Source: Gnetum montanum (Eukaryota; Streptophyta; Gnetopsida; Gnetales; Gnetaceae). From it: a DNA stretch of 64,000 bases. Shown here one piece after another: positions 34,200-44,865 of this stretch (positions within the stretch are counted from its first letter, which is position 1; each line of letters opens with the position of its first letter). The position numbers and the translations under genes were made by a program. The stretch spans positions 790,513 through 854,512 of the forward strand of contig MNCI01033529.1 of the NCBI GenBank assembly GCA_015680685.1. The letters run 5' to 3'. The notes beneath the pieces were generated by a model that saw only the letters and a program-made list of their open reading frames with translations, was not told the DNA's origin and made no database searches.

Positions 34200-34551
34200 T
34201 TGCTGGCTTAACACTATAGTAGCACCCTCTGCGTTCATCTATTTCTTCGATGTTGAAATGTGTTTAGCAAAAGGATCATCAGCAGTGGTTCCTTCCTCAT
34301 TGACATGAGCTTCCTCTTTATTCATTGGAGCATTTGTTTTTAAGGCACCAGCATCCTCCTCATCTGCAGGAGTATTTTCCTGAATGATGGGAGCCCCTTT
34401 CTTTATGGTGGGAGTTCCTTCTCTCTTGGCTAAGGCCCTTCCCACTGTGGCTGGGGCCCCCACATCTTTATTAGCTGCCCCCATTTTGGGGGCCGAAACC
34501 TCTTCTTCACCTTCTTCTTCTTCCTCTTCCTTTGACAACAAAGAAATTTCG
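34200..34551 (-). pseudogene. Antisense gene exon 5: acidic Ala/Glu region
   Basis: Begins SLLSKEEEEEEGEEE and continues as a low-complexity Glu/Ala/Thr/Pro region with repeated NKEEAHVNEE-like runs. It is probably disordered. The acceptor is degenerate (GCCTAATGCG). Confidence 0.6.
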
Positions 34552-34666
34552 CATTAGGCCATAGTGTATTAAGTTAAAAATTGATGCTATGCTAGCTAAT
34601 GTAGCACAACATAACAAGCATTAATCAAATAAGTGAAAAAAAAAGTAAAGCACCAAAAGCATTTAC

Positions 34667-35716
34667 CAATGGGGGGTTGTATCCTATGTAGCTTGAACTG
34701 TAGTGTCTGCCCCTCTTCTTCTTCTGTATGGGGAAGCTCCTCAGCTGGAAGAGGCCTCTTTCACTAAAACTTGGTGGCCACCATGTCCATGATGAGGCTT
34801 TTCCCCTATGATATGCTACCTTTAGTAGCAGATGGTGCCTCTCCCTTGCTATCCTGGCCACAAAAGTTATGGGCCATCCAATCCTTAGTCATCATAGAAA
34901 ATGACTCCTTGATTGCTTCTGGGGGATGTTGGGCTCGAGTGGTCTAGAAGAATTGGCAGATCCATGGCTTGAAAATCTAGTTACGATCTTGGATAACATA
35001 GACTCCATTCTCACGGACCACAAATAATTCCACAAAACACCACAAGCAAGCTATGTAAAAGGCATGGTGCACATTGAAATGAGACTCATGCTTCTTATGG
35101 AGTTTAACTATTTTAGCTTGTAGGCCTTTGCAGAGATGCCTAACCTAGTTGTAACAGGCCCCCTCTTCCATTACCTTCCTCATCATCCAAGCTTGCTCAA
35201 TCCCAATAATCTTTCCTTGGGAAAGTAGCTAGGGGAAAGCATGGGAAAAGAAGATGGGGTAAATATCTTTGGCTACTTTCGACTTCACTTTTATCATAAG
35301 GATCCCCTTTTTCCCTTTCGAAACCCCTAGACACTCCTCAATTTCCCTCTGATGGTTCACCTCTTTTTTGGTATTTTTCCCCATGGGAAGACCATCAGTA
35401 GGGACACCGAAGAAGTTTGTGAATAATTGGTCATTAATTTCAAGGACCACCCACACACTTTGCATACATGTGCGGAAGCGGTCTACCTTTTCAAAAAATG
35501 AGTCAGCTAGGGCCAACATCTAGGCATCAAGGACACTCAGCTTCATGGCCAAGAACAAGTCCATGAGTCCAGCGTCCTAGATGTGGTTAGTCAGTGATTC
35601 CAAGGCCCAGTTACAAAGCCATTGTTGAGTCTCATCTACTTCCCCATACTTGAAGTAGATGCTGGCCTCATGATGCCTAGAGGTGATCACCATCACCTCT
35701 TTGGACTTCTTCACCA
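34667..35716 (-). pseudogene. Antisense gene exon 4: main folded region
   Basis: 350 codons with no frameshift and nine stops, eight of them TAG and one TGA. It starts after acceptor GCTACAG (phase 1, making Met-Val-Lys-Lys with exon 3). Segments: VMVITSRHHEASIYFKYGE, QQWLCNWALESLTNHI, LADSFFEKVDRFRTCMQSVW, VLEINDQLFTNFFGVPTDG, a Lys-rich linker, AWMMRKVMEEGACYN and KESFSMMTKDWMAHNF; it ends at donor G|GTAAAT. The INDQLFTNFFGVP turn loosely recalls the 'helix then LGLP' of plant retrotransposon accessory ORFs, but I do not claim homology. Confidence 0.72.
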
Positions 35717-37394
35717 CTGTAGCATTTTGCACAAAAAACTTACACAAAAACAAAAATAGCATAAGGATAGAAGCAATGCTCGAACATGCTAGCAACTCAC
35801 TATTTAGCTTAACAGGTTTAAATGGTAATGGGAATGGTGGAAGATCCACCAATACATCTTCGATGGTGATTGGCCTAAGGGATTCCCAATCCCCATCCAA
35901 CCAACCAAACTCCTTGCATCTTTCATAGAGCTGAGAGTACCAAGTTGGGTAGGTTTTGTACTCACCCTCGCATTAGCCTATCATGCCTACATGCATGTTT
36001 TTAGTGGAAGAAAAATCTTGCAATGACATCCATGTCAAGGCTAATGTATCCGTGTCACCATGAAGTCCATCCTTGTTGATAAAAAAAATTGGTAACAAAA
36101 GAACGCTGTTAACATTTACCTAGCATAGCAAGTATTGCATAGCATAGTGGAATATGTTTACAGAACACACCTGCCGGCATAGTAAACGGTTCCTCATGGG
36201 TTTTGAAAACAAGTTCCCATGTGGTGGACAATAAACAAAGTGTTGTACAGATGGTAGCAATTGTATTCAGGCATCTCCTAGATCCAAGCCAGATGCCTAA
36301 AATTTTTTGGATGCTGACTGGATCCTTCTCCCTACCTGCTCCTGATTACTCCATCCATCAAAAATCTCAGAATACCTCGATTTTCCCCAAGAAATAGGGT
36401 TTTTGTTACTACGGATGCTACCTCCTCTGACAAATGTGATCAAATGATTACACTGAAGTGCTGGAGGAGAAATTGTAGGAAGTCCTATGCACCTTCCCTT
36501 GACCAGACCGCATGTTACCCCACACATGCATGGGGTGGAGGAATGTTGGCTACTAGTTCACTTATGCAGCATAGGATCCCTACGATTTCTAGGATAATTA
36601 AGATTGGCCTTAGCACCATCCTACATAACACAATTGCAAATTTTAACATCATGTTTGAGTTGTATTCACATATAGCATAGCAGAATTAGCAGTTAGCAGA
36701 TAGTGTAGCATGACTCTCCCCATGCATGTAGTGTAGCAAAAACACGAAGGAAATAGTGTAGCAGAATTAGCCTAGCATAGCAATGAAAAGCTAAATGCAA
36801 ATCTTTTGACAAGAAAGAATTCAATGCGCTACACTAGTTTCAACAAATCTTTTGCCTGACAAATCATGCACATGGCCAAACCCTCCTGAGGGTCCTACGC
36901 TACACTATTCACATGTTGAATTGCTAAAATCACCTAAACTTCTATGACAAGCTAGCCATAGCAATGGTGATTTAGGCAACACTGCATGCAACCTTAGCAT
37001 ACTGTCTCTATACCCATCACAACCGAGTCAGTAATAGCAACAGTGGAATGGCCAAAATAGTGACAAAATGGTAACAGAAAAACGTAGATTGCATAACAAA
37101 AATCGTAGAAATGAAAATAGAGAAAGCAGGAACAATAACCGTAGCATAGAGAAAGACAAAAAAAATAGCGTAGTAACTTACCAAGCTGATGGGGCCTCCT
37201 CTCGCACTGCAATGCATGCTTGTGACACATGCCCTAGAGTATCCTTCACTTCATCCACCTTGGTGAGTGCTAGGTATTTGCATTCTTTCTTTGAAGCCAT
37301 CATTTCATTTTCTGATTCTTTCTTGCATGCTATAATAAATCGTCTTTCTCTTAGCTTGCACAATCTCTCTACGCTCTGAATGAAGGATCTGTGC

Positions 37395-37443
37395 TATTAT
37401 GGTGAAAATGACAAATTTATCAGGGGTAAACCCCCATTTATAG
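37395..37443 (-). promoter_or_regulatory. Promoter of the antisense gene in C
   Basis: Minus strand CTATAAATGGGG (37432-37443), then TTGTCATTTTCACCATAATAGCA. The same layout is seen in A2 at 18885-18940. The start codon lies about 130 bp downstream. Confidence 0.65.
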
Positions 37444-37559
37444 CTAAAACAGTGAGAAGAAACTTGTCATTTTCTCTCTCCAATTAATGAGGGATGTTCC
37501 ATACAATGTAGCATTTCCCCATAGCATAGCACCACTATTTGCATTATGGCAAGTGGGCC

Positions 37560-37860
37560 TGACTAGAACCTTCAACCCACTTTAAACTAGCTGTTAGGCT
37601 TTGCAAAAATAACTAACTAGATGGTCTACAAAGACCTTAAACTAGCAACTTCAAACTTTTGCTAGTTTAAGGCCTTAAACTACCAAATTCTAATCCACAT
37701 CCTTTATCAAGTTAATGGTCCACAAAGACCTTAAACTAATACTTTGTAGTTTCACTAGAGTAGCCTATTAGTGGTTCGCAAAGACCTTAAACTAGCAGTT
37801 TTACACTTTTGCATCCAAGTAGTTTGCTATGACTTTACAAATGCTTACTAGACACTGTTG
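37560..37860. repeat. Tandem array 2 of element C
   Basis: About five units, GGTCTACAAAGACCTTAAACTAGCAACTT, between the divergent starts of the antisense gene and the RT unit. Counterpart of A2 18535-18715. Confidence 0.85.
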
Positions 37861-37888
37861 CTACAAATAGGTATCCCTTGACTAGGCA

Positions 37889-37921
37889 TTCATCTCATTG
37901 TAGCAAGTTGAGCAAAGAATG
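37889..37921 (+). promoter_or_regulatory. Candidate 3' splice site and start of the RT unit
   Basis: TTCATCTCATTGTAG (to 37903) followed by CAAGTTGAGCAAAGAATGG. A2 keeps most of this (minus, 18250-18205: TTCATCTCATTTTGACAAG...). The pyrimidine-rich run ending in TAG could be the acceptor that joins protease to RT, as in the Ogre intron; alternatively ATG 37919 starts a separate protein. Confidence 0.4.
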
Positions 37922-39190
37922 GAAATGCACAATGATCTTTCTCCACCTTTATCCTTGACAAGTCCACACAGCGAGCTTGCAAGAAAACTAAACCTAGAGT
38001 TAATAGACTGGGATTCACTCGTAGAAAGCACTATAGCATCCTTAGAAACATCCCTAGACTAGCTTGAAAGTCTGGTCCAAGCCCTGGAATTAGAGGCCAG
38101 GGATGTAATTGAGGACCCTCTCATTGAAATGCCTATGACCACATCTAGGGGAGAAATAAAAATGTTAAAGCTTAGCTCCCTCCTAGATTCGCAAATGCAT
38201 AAAGATGTAGCCAAGGTATTGCAGAACAACATCAAAGTATTTGCGTGGTCTTACAAAGACATGCCAAGTTTATATCCAAGGCTCATACAGCACAACAATG
38301 TCTTAGATCTACGGATGAAAGCAGTTAAGGAGAAGGCTTGCAAGATTAAACTAGATATTGCACTAGCCGTACGGGATGAAATCACCAACCTCTATTAGGT
38401 TAGTTTCATCTGGGCAATTGATGACTCATAGTGGGTGTCAAACATCATTTTGGTTTCTAAGGAAATGGAAGGAATACGAATCTGTATAGACTTCCAGGAT
38501 CTAAACAAAGCCACAATCAAAGATGACTTCCCACTATCGAGTATTGATTAACTAATCGAAACTATAGCTGGTCATGCTATGTTATCCTTCATGGATGGTT
38601 TCTCCAGCTACAACCAAATTCTCATCAACCTAGAGCATCAATTAGCAACAACCTTCATGACCCCATGGGGTACTTTCTGTCAGACTATGATGTCTTTCGA
38701 GCTCAAGAATGCTTGAGCAACTTACCAAATACATCTTTAGAGAGTACATCCTAGAAATGCTGAATGATTATATGGATGACATAACAGTAAAATTTAAAGA
38801 GGCCACTGATCATCCCAACGATCTAGGTATAGTCCTAAAGCATTACTAGATGCATGATTTACACATTAACCTAAAAAAAGTGTGTCTCTGGGGTGAGAAC
38901 CAGATGCATGTTAGGGTTTGTAGTATCAAAGGCTGGAATATGAGTGGACCCTCACAAAGTCAAGGCCATAGTTAATCTACCACCACCTATAAACATTAAA
39001 GAATTGCACAGGTTACAAGGTAGGATACAGTTCATTAGGAGGTTTATAGAAAAGTTGATTGACAAGTTACACCCCATGCAACATCTACTAAAGAAGGGGA
39101 TTAACTTCGAATGGATAACACAATGCCAACAAGCCTTTGATGATATGAAGAAAGAGCTTTTACACCTCCTGACTATGTACCCACCATAGA
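37919..39190 (+). pseudogene. Element C reverse transcriptase (decayed)
   Basis: The unit opens MEMHNDLSPPLSL; VFAWSYKDMPSLYPRLIQH (38240-38300) is the classic segment before RT in plant gypsy pol. RT motifs follow: WVSNIILVSKEMEG, DFQDLNKATIKDDFPL (38490-38540), FMDGFSSYNQI (38590-38625), TTFMTPWGTFC, then YMDDITVKFKEATDHP near 38770 (YVDD changed to YMDD) and VDPHKVKAIVNLPPP (38946-38990). There is a frameshift near 38700 and several TAG stops. Connects to RNase H at about 39190. Confidence 0.9.
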
Positions 39191-40133
39191 GGGATAAGCC
39201 CTTCTTCATCTACCTTGTCACCTTATACATGTCTATCATGACACTATTCTTTTAGAGATGAGACAATGGCTTTGACATTCCAGTGTATTATCTAAGTCAT
39301 GCATTGGTAGCGTATGAGGAAAAATACAATGAGGTGGAGAGAAACTACCTTGCTCTAGTCCTTTCATTAAAGAAATGGAGGCACTATCTATTTCATAGCA
39401 AGGATAACATCATTTGCAAAAGCAATGTACTCTGGGCTATCACAAACAATCTATATGAAAGTATCAGGATAGCTCGATGGAAAGATATAACAACGGAATT
39501 CAATTTACATTATGTAAGCCAATCATCGACAAAAGGTCAAGCTATAGCGACGCAACTTACAACCTCACCCATCGATGATTGAGCAATCATAGATTCTAAA
39601 TTCCCCAAGGAGCATGTTAGCACTATTAACGCTATCCCATTGCATCTTGAAGCTACTTTGCATTTTGACGGCACCTCAACCATGAGGAGGTAGTGTAGCT
39701 ACCATAATTACATTCCCCTCTAGTGAAATGCAGCCTTTTGCTTATCGTTTCACATTCCATTGTACAAAAAATGTGGCAGAGTACAAAGGGTTACTTAAGG
39801 TCTTCCTAGCAGCCTAAGCATTAAGCATCCAACACCTAGCAATTCGTGAGAATTCAAAAACTCATTGTGAATCAAATCACTAGGGTCTATCCCTGCAAAA
39901 CTACACACCTGTAGCCCTACTGTGACCTGGAAAAATGTTTGCTTAAACAATTTATGACAATGGATGTTCACCACATGCCACGCAATGAAAACACAATAGC
40001 AGATGCCTTGGCCACCCTATCATTAAACGTGCCACGACACCTGTTTATAGGTTTTCTAGCTTCGATTACCAAGTGTATGGAGCCTATCACTCAAGTGGTA
40101 CATGTAGCCTCTGTTAGCACTGCGGGCACCTAG
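39191..40133 (+). pseudogene. Element C dual RNase H region (decayed)
   Basis: First RNase H: YYLSHALVAYEEKYNEVERN, then LKKWRHYLF (39283-39410). Second RNase H (archaeal type): LHFDGTST near 39660, AEYKGLL near 39780, a frameshifted SDSQ box near 39850, HMPRNENTIADALATL at 39970-40020. It also has LHYVSQSSTKGQA, shared with A2. Tat-lineage dual RNase H as in A2. Confidence 0.87.
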
Positions 40134-41160
40134 GAGTGGTACGCCAACATTAAAGCCTACCTGCAACATGGTGAGCCCTCACATGGATTAACATCTACCT
40201 AGAGAGATGCGATCCGCAAGTGTGCTCAACAATATGTGCTCATGGGAGACAACACCTTGTGCAAACGCTCCTATGATGGGATATTGCTAGCATGCATAAA
40301 TGAGGAGCAAGTGTAGAAGGTCATTAATGAAGTACACGAGGAACTATGTGGTGGACACATAGCACTTAGGGTCATGGCTGCAAAAATTAGATGCCTAGGG
40401 TACTACTAGCCTCACATGGAGCATGATTGCCTAGCCAAAGTCAAGACTTGTGATACATGCCAAAGATATGCATATCTCATACACGTTTCACCTATAGAGT
40501 TGCATCTAATGTAGATCATGTGGCCTTTCCATTGATGGAGACTAGACATCATAGGACCTATCAAGCCTAAGTCTTTTGTAGGGCATAGCTTCATCATCAC
40601 CACCATTGAGTATTTTACAAAGTGGGTGGAGGCTATTCACCTGAGGAAGACTACATCCCAGCAAGTTTGCCATTTCATCTTAGACAACATCATGATAAGG
40701 TTTGGGCTTCCCATAACTATTGTGATCAACAACATGCCATAGTTTAGTAGTGCAATAATCTTGGCATTAGGTAGTCGTTCTCCTCGCCATACTACCCATA
40801 GGCAAATGGACAAGAAGAAGCTACGAACAAGTCCATCATCAACTTTCTCAGGAAAATTCTTAACAATAGTAAGAGACGATGGCATGAGCAAATCCTGTAT
40901 GTGCTGTGGGCTTATAGGATGACATGCAAGACTGTGACAAGTAAGATAGCTTATAGTCTCGTTTATGGATTTGAAGCAGTGTTACCTCTTGAGTTGTAGG
41001 TACCATCGCTTCAAATGATTCTATGTAATGTCATGAGTGAAGCCTAGAATAATGAGTCAAGGATCATTGACCTCAACTCCATAGAGGAGGAGGATGCATA
41101 GACACTTGGTCGCATAGAGCAATATCAGAACAAGAAACAACAGAAGCATCATGCAAACCT
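40134..41160 (+). pseudogene. Element C integrase (decayed)
   Basis: Zinc domain VHEELCGGHIA, then KTCDTCQRYAYL (40330-40480). The core has DIIGPIKPKS, EYFTKWVEA and IVINNMP where A2 has TDNGP, so the second catalytic Asp is lost. NKSIINFLRKIL (about 40830) is the region after the third catalytic residue, and EAVLPLELQVPSLQM (about 40975) leads to the C-terminus. It ends at array 3. The GPYVV box seen in A2 is replaced by array sequence. Confidence 0.85.
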
Positions 41161-41164
41161 GCAT

Positions 41165-41600
41165 CAACGGTCATGCTACAATGTAAAATTGGCAAACAAA
41201 TGTCCACTATGATGTAAAATTGGTGAAGGTAAGAAATCATCTGCTACGACATAAAACTAGCACAGCCCATCCACTACAATGTAAAACTAGCAAAGGTAGT
41301 CTGCTATGACTATAAATTGGCACAAACTATCTACCATGACATAAAATTGGCAAATTACATTTGCTACGATGTTAAACTAGCACAAATGGTCCTCTATGAC
41401 TTTAAACTAGCCTTTCCATTGTCCGCTACGATGATAAACTAGCACAATAGTCTGCTGGAACCTTAAACTAGTACTACCACCATTCGCTACAATGATAAAC
41501 TAGCCCAATGATCTGCTAGGACTTTAAAATTGTGCACCACGGTCTACTGAGACCTTAAACTAGCATATCAGATGGTCTACTAGGACCTTAAAATGGGTTC
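41165..41600. repeat. Tandem array 3 of element C
   Basis: About 13 units of 30-36 bp, e.g. GTCCTCTATGACTTTAAACTAGC and TCTGCTACGACATAAAACTAGC, right after integrase. It has the same motif as arrays 1 and 2 in opposite orientation to A1/A2, as expected from the element's orientation. Confidence 0.9.
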
Positions 41601-42150
41601 CCAGCATGTCCCCAACATCCATCCATGACCTATCAAGCAAGCGAGCATGCACATCGCCAACACAGGGTGGGGCGATGCAGTTCTTGAATGCAGTTGACAA
41701 TGCTAAGAAAACACCCTCAAGAATATGTGCAATTCCACTACTACTGGCATCTTGTTGATCCTCTAGAGATGTCTTATGACATCTTGCTAACCTTTCAAAG
41801 AAACCGCTACCACGACCCTTTGCCCTAGTAGTAGCTTCTATAGTCAACATCTGCTGCTAAAGTTCCAGTAGTATTGTGGCCCACCCACAATGTTGCTATC
41901 CTCCAGCCCCCGCTATTGCCCATGCCCAAAAGACATTCAGATATTGGTTGTCCTATCTCATAGCTGAACTGCATAATGTTTACCTTGGGTGAGGATTCCT
42001 AAGCACTCGCATCACCACAATTCCTAGCTACCTCGGTGCCAACCTCTCCATGTAGATGCTGCTAGAACTGTTGCTGGCCTTTCTAGTTTGGACGTTGAAT
42101 GGCTCAGCAACAACACCCATTTTTCTAGTAGTGTTTAAAGCAAGCGAGAG
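41580..42150 (-). pseudogene. Possible second antisense ORF in C
   Basis: A minus-strand frame (41850-41580) contains GFFERLARCHKTSLEDQQDAS, then GIAHI, then IAPPCVGDVHARLLD. A1 has CHTTSPEDQQDAKSNGIAYVP, then NIPPHVGTVHACL in the same place and orientation (10424-10570), and A2 a decayed version. Upstream (to 42150) is GGWRIATLWVGHNTTGTL. Tat elements are known to carry extra antisense ORFs between pol and the 3' LTR. Similarity may be only at DNA level; no domain recognised. Confidence 0.4.
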
Positions 42151-42977
42151 CTTTTCCTTCTTTTTGCATTATGGTTGTTTCTTCTGGTTTTCTCTCTGTT
42201 GTGTTTGCAAGATACGTACTAGAGGGGCATCAATTAGAGGTGTGTTTCACCATGGAGGTAGGACACTGCATCGTTCCAAGATGGTCATCCTAACTAGCTT
42301 AGCTACTTTGGAGTGCATATCCTACCTTCCCCCTTGACCTTCTTTACCTTGTTCCTTGCACTCACAATTCTCACTCTCAACTCTTTTACAAATTTTCCTA
42401 ATGCTTGTAAAGCACTTCAATATGCCCAACTGCAAAGTCCATGACGCGCATAACGCAACTTGCTGCATGGAAAGCATTTGTAGGTAGGTTAAAGTCCCAT
42501 GTGGATGTAATGTAACTCATCCTGGGAAGGAAATGCCTGTCCTACAAAAAGGTTAGTTGCAAATGTAAATTGAAGAATGGCAAAAGAAAAAGCATAAAAG
42601 AGTAAAATATCATGCAAAAAAAGAGTGTGCCTAAAACAAATAGCACATCACCTGTTTCATAGTAACCCTCTCTAAGCATTCCAACGAAAGTTCATAGGTC
42701 AGCAAAAGAAAAGATAACCATGCAAACAAGTCCCTCACAAGCATTCCGATGAGGGACCTTGCTAAGTCTCGTCCTTACCATTTTTTAAACCTCCTTCTTT
42801 CCCTAGTTTAACCCTTTCTTTGTCCCCGCATAAGCAATCCAACACTCTCAAGCATAACTAAGTGACATCTTGGTAATTACCGAAGAATGATGATGGAATC
42901 TTATCTTACTTGGTGTTTTGTATTCTTTGTTGGCATCTCTCAGGTCCAACCTCTAGATGTTGACAAAGAGGGACCAA
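42151..42977 (+). other. Element C 3' untranslated region and polypurine tract
   Basis: No reading frame of interest. The last bases, AAAGAGGGACCAA (42965-42977), form the polypurine tract before TGAAACACC of the 3' LTR. Confidence 0.65.
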
Positions 42978-44860
42978 TGAAACACCCCAAAATTTTAAGA
43001 CCCTCTTGCTTCACTAGGGTTTTGGAATTTAGGAAAGTGATTTCTACAAGTGCAGTGTCATGGCAGTTTGGTAGGAAATGAATGCAATGAGTTTAGACTA
43101 TTTAGTTAGGCAATTTTTCTACCTCTAGAGCTGACAAGCCTGATGGACTCTCCAGCCTACCCATTTGGATGTTTCACTCAGCTGACAATTTGTTTAGAAA
43201 CCATGTGTGAAGTTGTCGGCGGTGCTCAGGATGTGTAAAAATAGTTTGACAAGTTTTCTAGTGAAGAAGTTTTCTATGGTACACTACGCTATATAGCGTA
43301 GCAGACCTTGGAAGATAGTTTCTCAGGCAATCAAGTGCAAATCATTGCAGAACTAAGTGCTACACTATGCTATGCTACGCAATTTAGCACAGCATAGCAA
43401 AGGTGAATCAAAAATTCCTAGCTTACCAAGTGATTTTAATAAAGAAATTGCACTCAGCAAGCACTCCAACCTCCAAAACCTGTTGCGTTGTTCGACTTCA
43501 AGTCCTTTAACAAGGTCTATTACTAGAAAGTGGTGAATTAAGGAAAAAGTAGAACATGACGACTGCTATGCTATGCTATGCTACATAGCATAGCACAGCA
43601 TAGCAACAATACAAGAGTACTAAGAAATGTTTCAAATGGAAGTTTAGTAAGTTTTGAGGTTCTCCTTCTCAATAGGAAAAAGTTACAGCTGTCAGCATGA
43701 TTAAGACTTCAAACAAGTATTTGGAACTTCAGCACAATTCACTAATAAAGATGACTACTATACTATGCTATGCTACGTAGCGTAGCAGAGATGTAAATTC
43801 AACAAAGTGCTTTAAAAGTTAACCCAATGTGCACCGAAGCTTCCAACAGATGTAGTTGTAGTTGACTTCAAAGCAAATTTCCTTTTCAAACTAGTGGCTA
43901 CGCTGTGCTATACTACATAGCGTAGTACAGCGTAGCAATCAGATATGCTACACCAATGTGCTATGCTACATAGTGTAGCATAGTGTAGCAAATAGCTATG
44001 CTACGCTAGTATGCTTTATCTCTTGCTTGCATTATTTGCATGCCTAACACTAGCAGTCCCAGTTTTGATAGTGTCATTGTAGCATGGTAGGTTCACAATC
44101 AGCTTTGCATGTCCATGTAATATGGACACGTCAACATCTTATGGGTCCAAGACACATGGAATCTAAACTTCATCTCTCACTTGCTCCTAGTCCTATAAAT
44201 ACCTCGATAAGCAATGCTTAAAGGGTTGGCAAATTTGGGGTTGGTTGGCAAAAAATTGGCATTGTAAGCATTGTTGACAAAAATTTGGTTTTGTAGTTGG
44301 CAATTTTGGGCAATTTTGAGCATTTTTAGCATTGATTCGAATTTTAGCAATTCAAAGAAAGTTGACACCTTTAGCATTGGCACTTGGCATTAGCTTTTTT
44401 CTTGTTGACAATTTGTACTGTTGGCTCTTAAGCTTATACCCGAAAACATAGTTGAGGCATCTTGACTGTTTTGGCTATTCTTGGACTCCCTATGCCCCTC
44501 CAGCACTCTACCACTTGTTATGCATTTTCAAGCTGAGAAGAGAATCAAACCCGTGACTTTGTGATGGTGCATTTTCTCATCCCAGTTGCTCTGTTGTTTC
44601 TACATTATTATCACTATTTAGCATCATTTTCTTTATTATTGCATCTATCAATCATCAGTTAGATTTCATGTATTTCATGCTTAAAATGATGTTTACATAA
44701 GGTTAAGTTACATTGACTAAGTTCTTGTCTGATCAACCAGACTATTCAGGGTGCCCCATTTGATTTTTATTTAGCACAGCCCTTGCATGAATCATGGGTT
44801 AAAACTTTTCACCTGACAACCTCTCAGTGTTTCTAGCCACTGATGTTTTTGATCACTACA
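42978..44860 (+). mobile_element. Element C 3' LTR
   Basis: 1883 bp, TGAAACACCCCAAAATTTT...GATCACTACA, aligned end to end with 26432-28301. Palindromes recur at 43280-43300, 43357-43400, 43563-43605, 43757-43790, 43903-43940 and 43958-43995. TATA-like CCTATAAATACCTCG is near 44193-44207. Confidence 0.92.
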
Positions 44861-44865
44861 ACCCT
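44861..44865 (+). repeat. Target-site duplication of element C, right
   Basis: ACCCT, identical to 26427-26431. Confidence 0.85.

Larger units (their letters stand above)
32762..37300 (-). pseudogene. Antisense multi-exon gene inside element C
   Basis: Eight inferred exons on the minus strand: 1, 37300-37182 (MASKKECKYLALTKVDEV; donor G|GTAAGT); 2, about 36620-36171 (acceptor TTATGTAG); 3, 36071-35801 (YERCKEFGWLDGDWESL; donor A|GTGAGT); 4, 35716-34667; 5, about 34551-34200 (acidic); 6, 34046-33872 (EPWAKT; donor GTAAGT); 7, about 33764-32990; 8, 32857-32762 (acidic tail, TGA). Phases checked between exons 3 and 4 and 6 and 7 agree. The product would be about 1,100 residues with no transmembrane segment or catalytic motif that I recognise. 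Introns hold TAGCATAGCA repeats like the LTRs. Stops are nearly all TAG. Copies in A2 and A1 show it is part of the element family. Function unknown. Confidence 0.8.

Noticed and set aside
37068-37379. Plus-strand 103-codon frame over exon 1 of the antisense gene
   Set aside because: Exon 1 on the minus strand is conserved with A2 and has a perfect donor; the plus frame has no counterpart.
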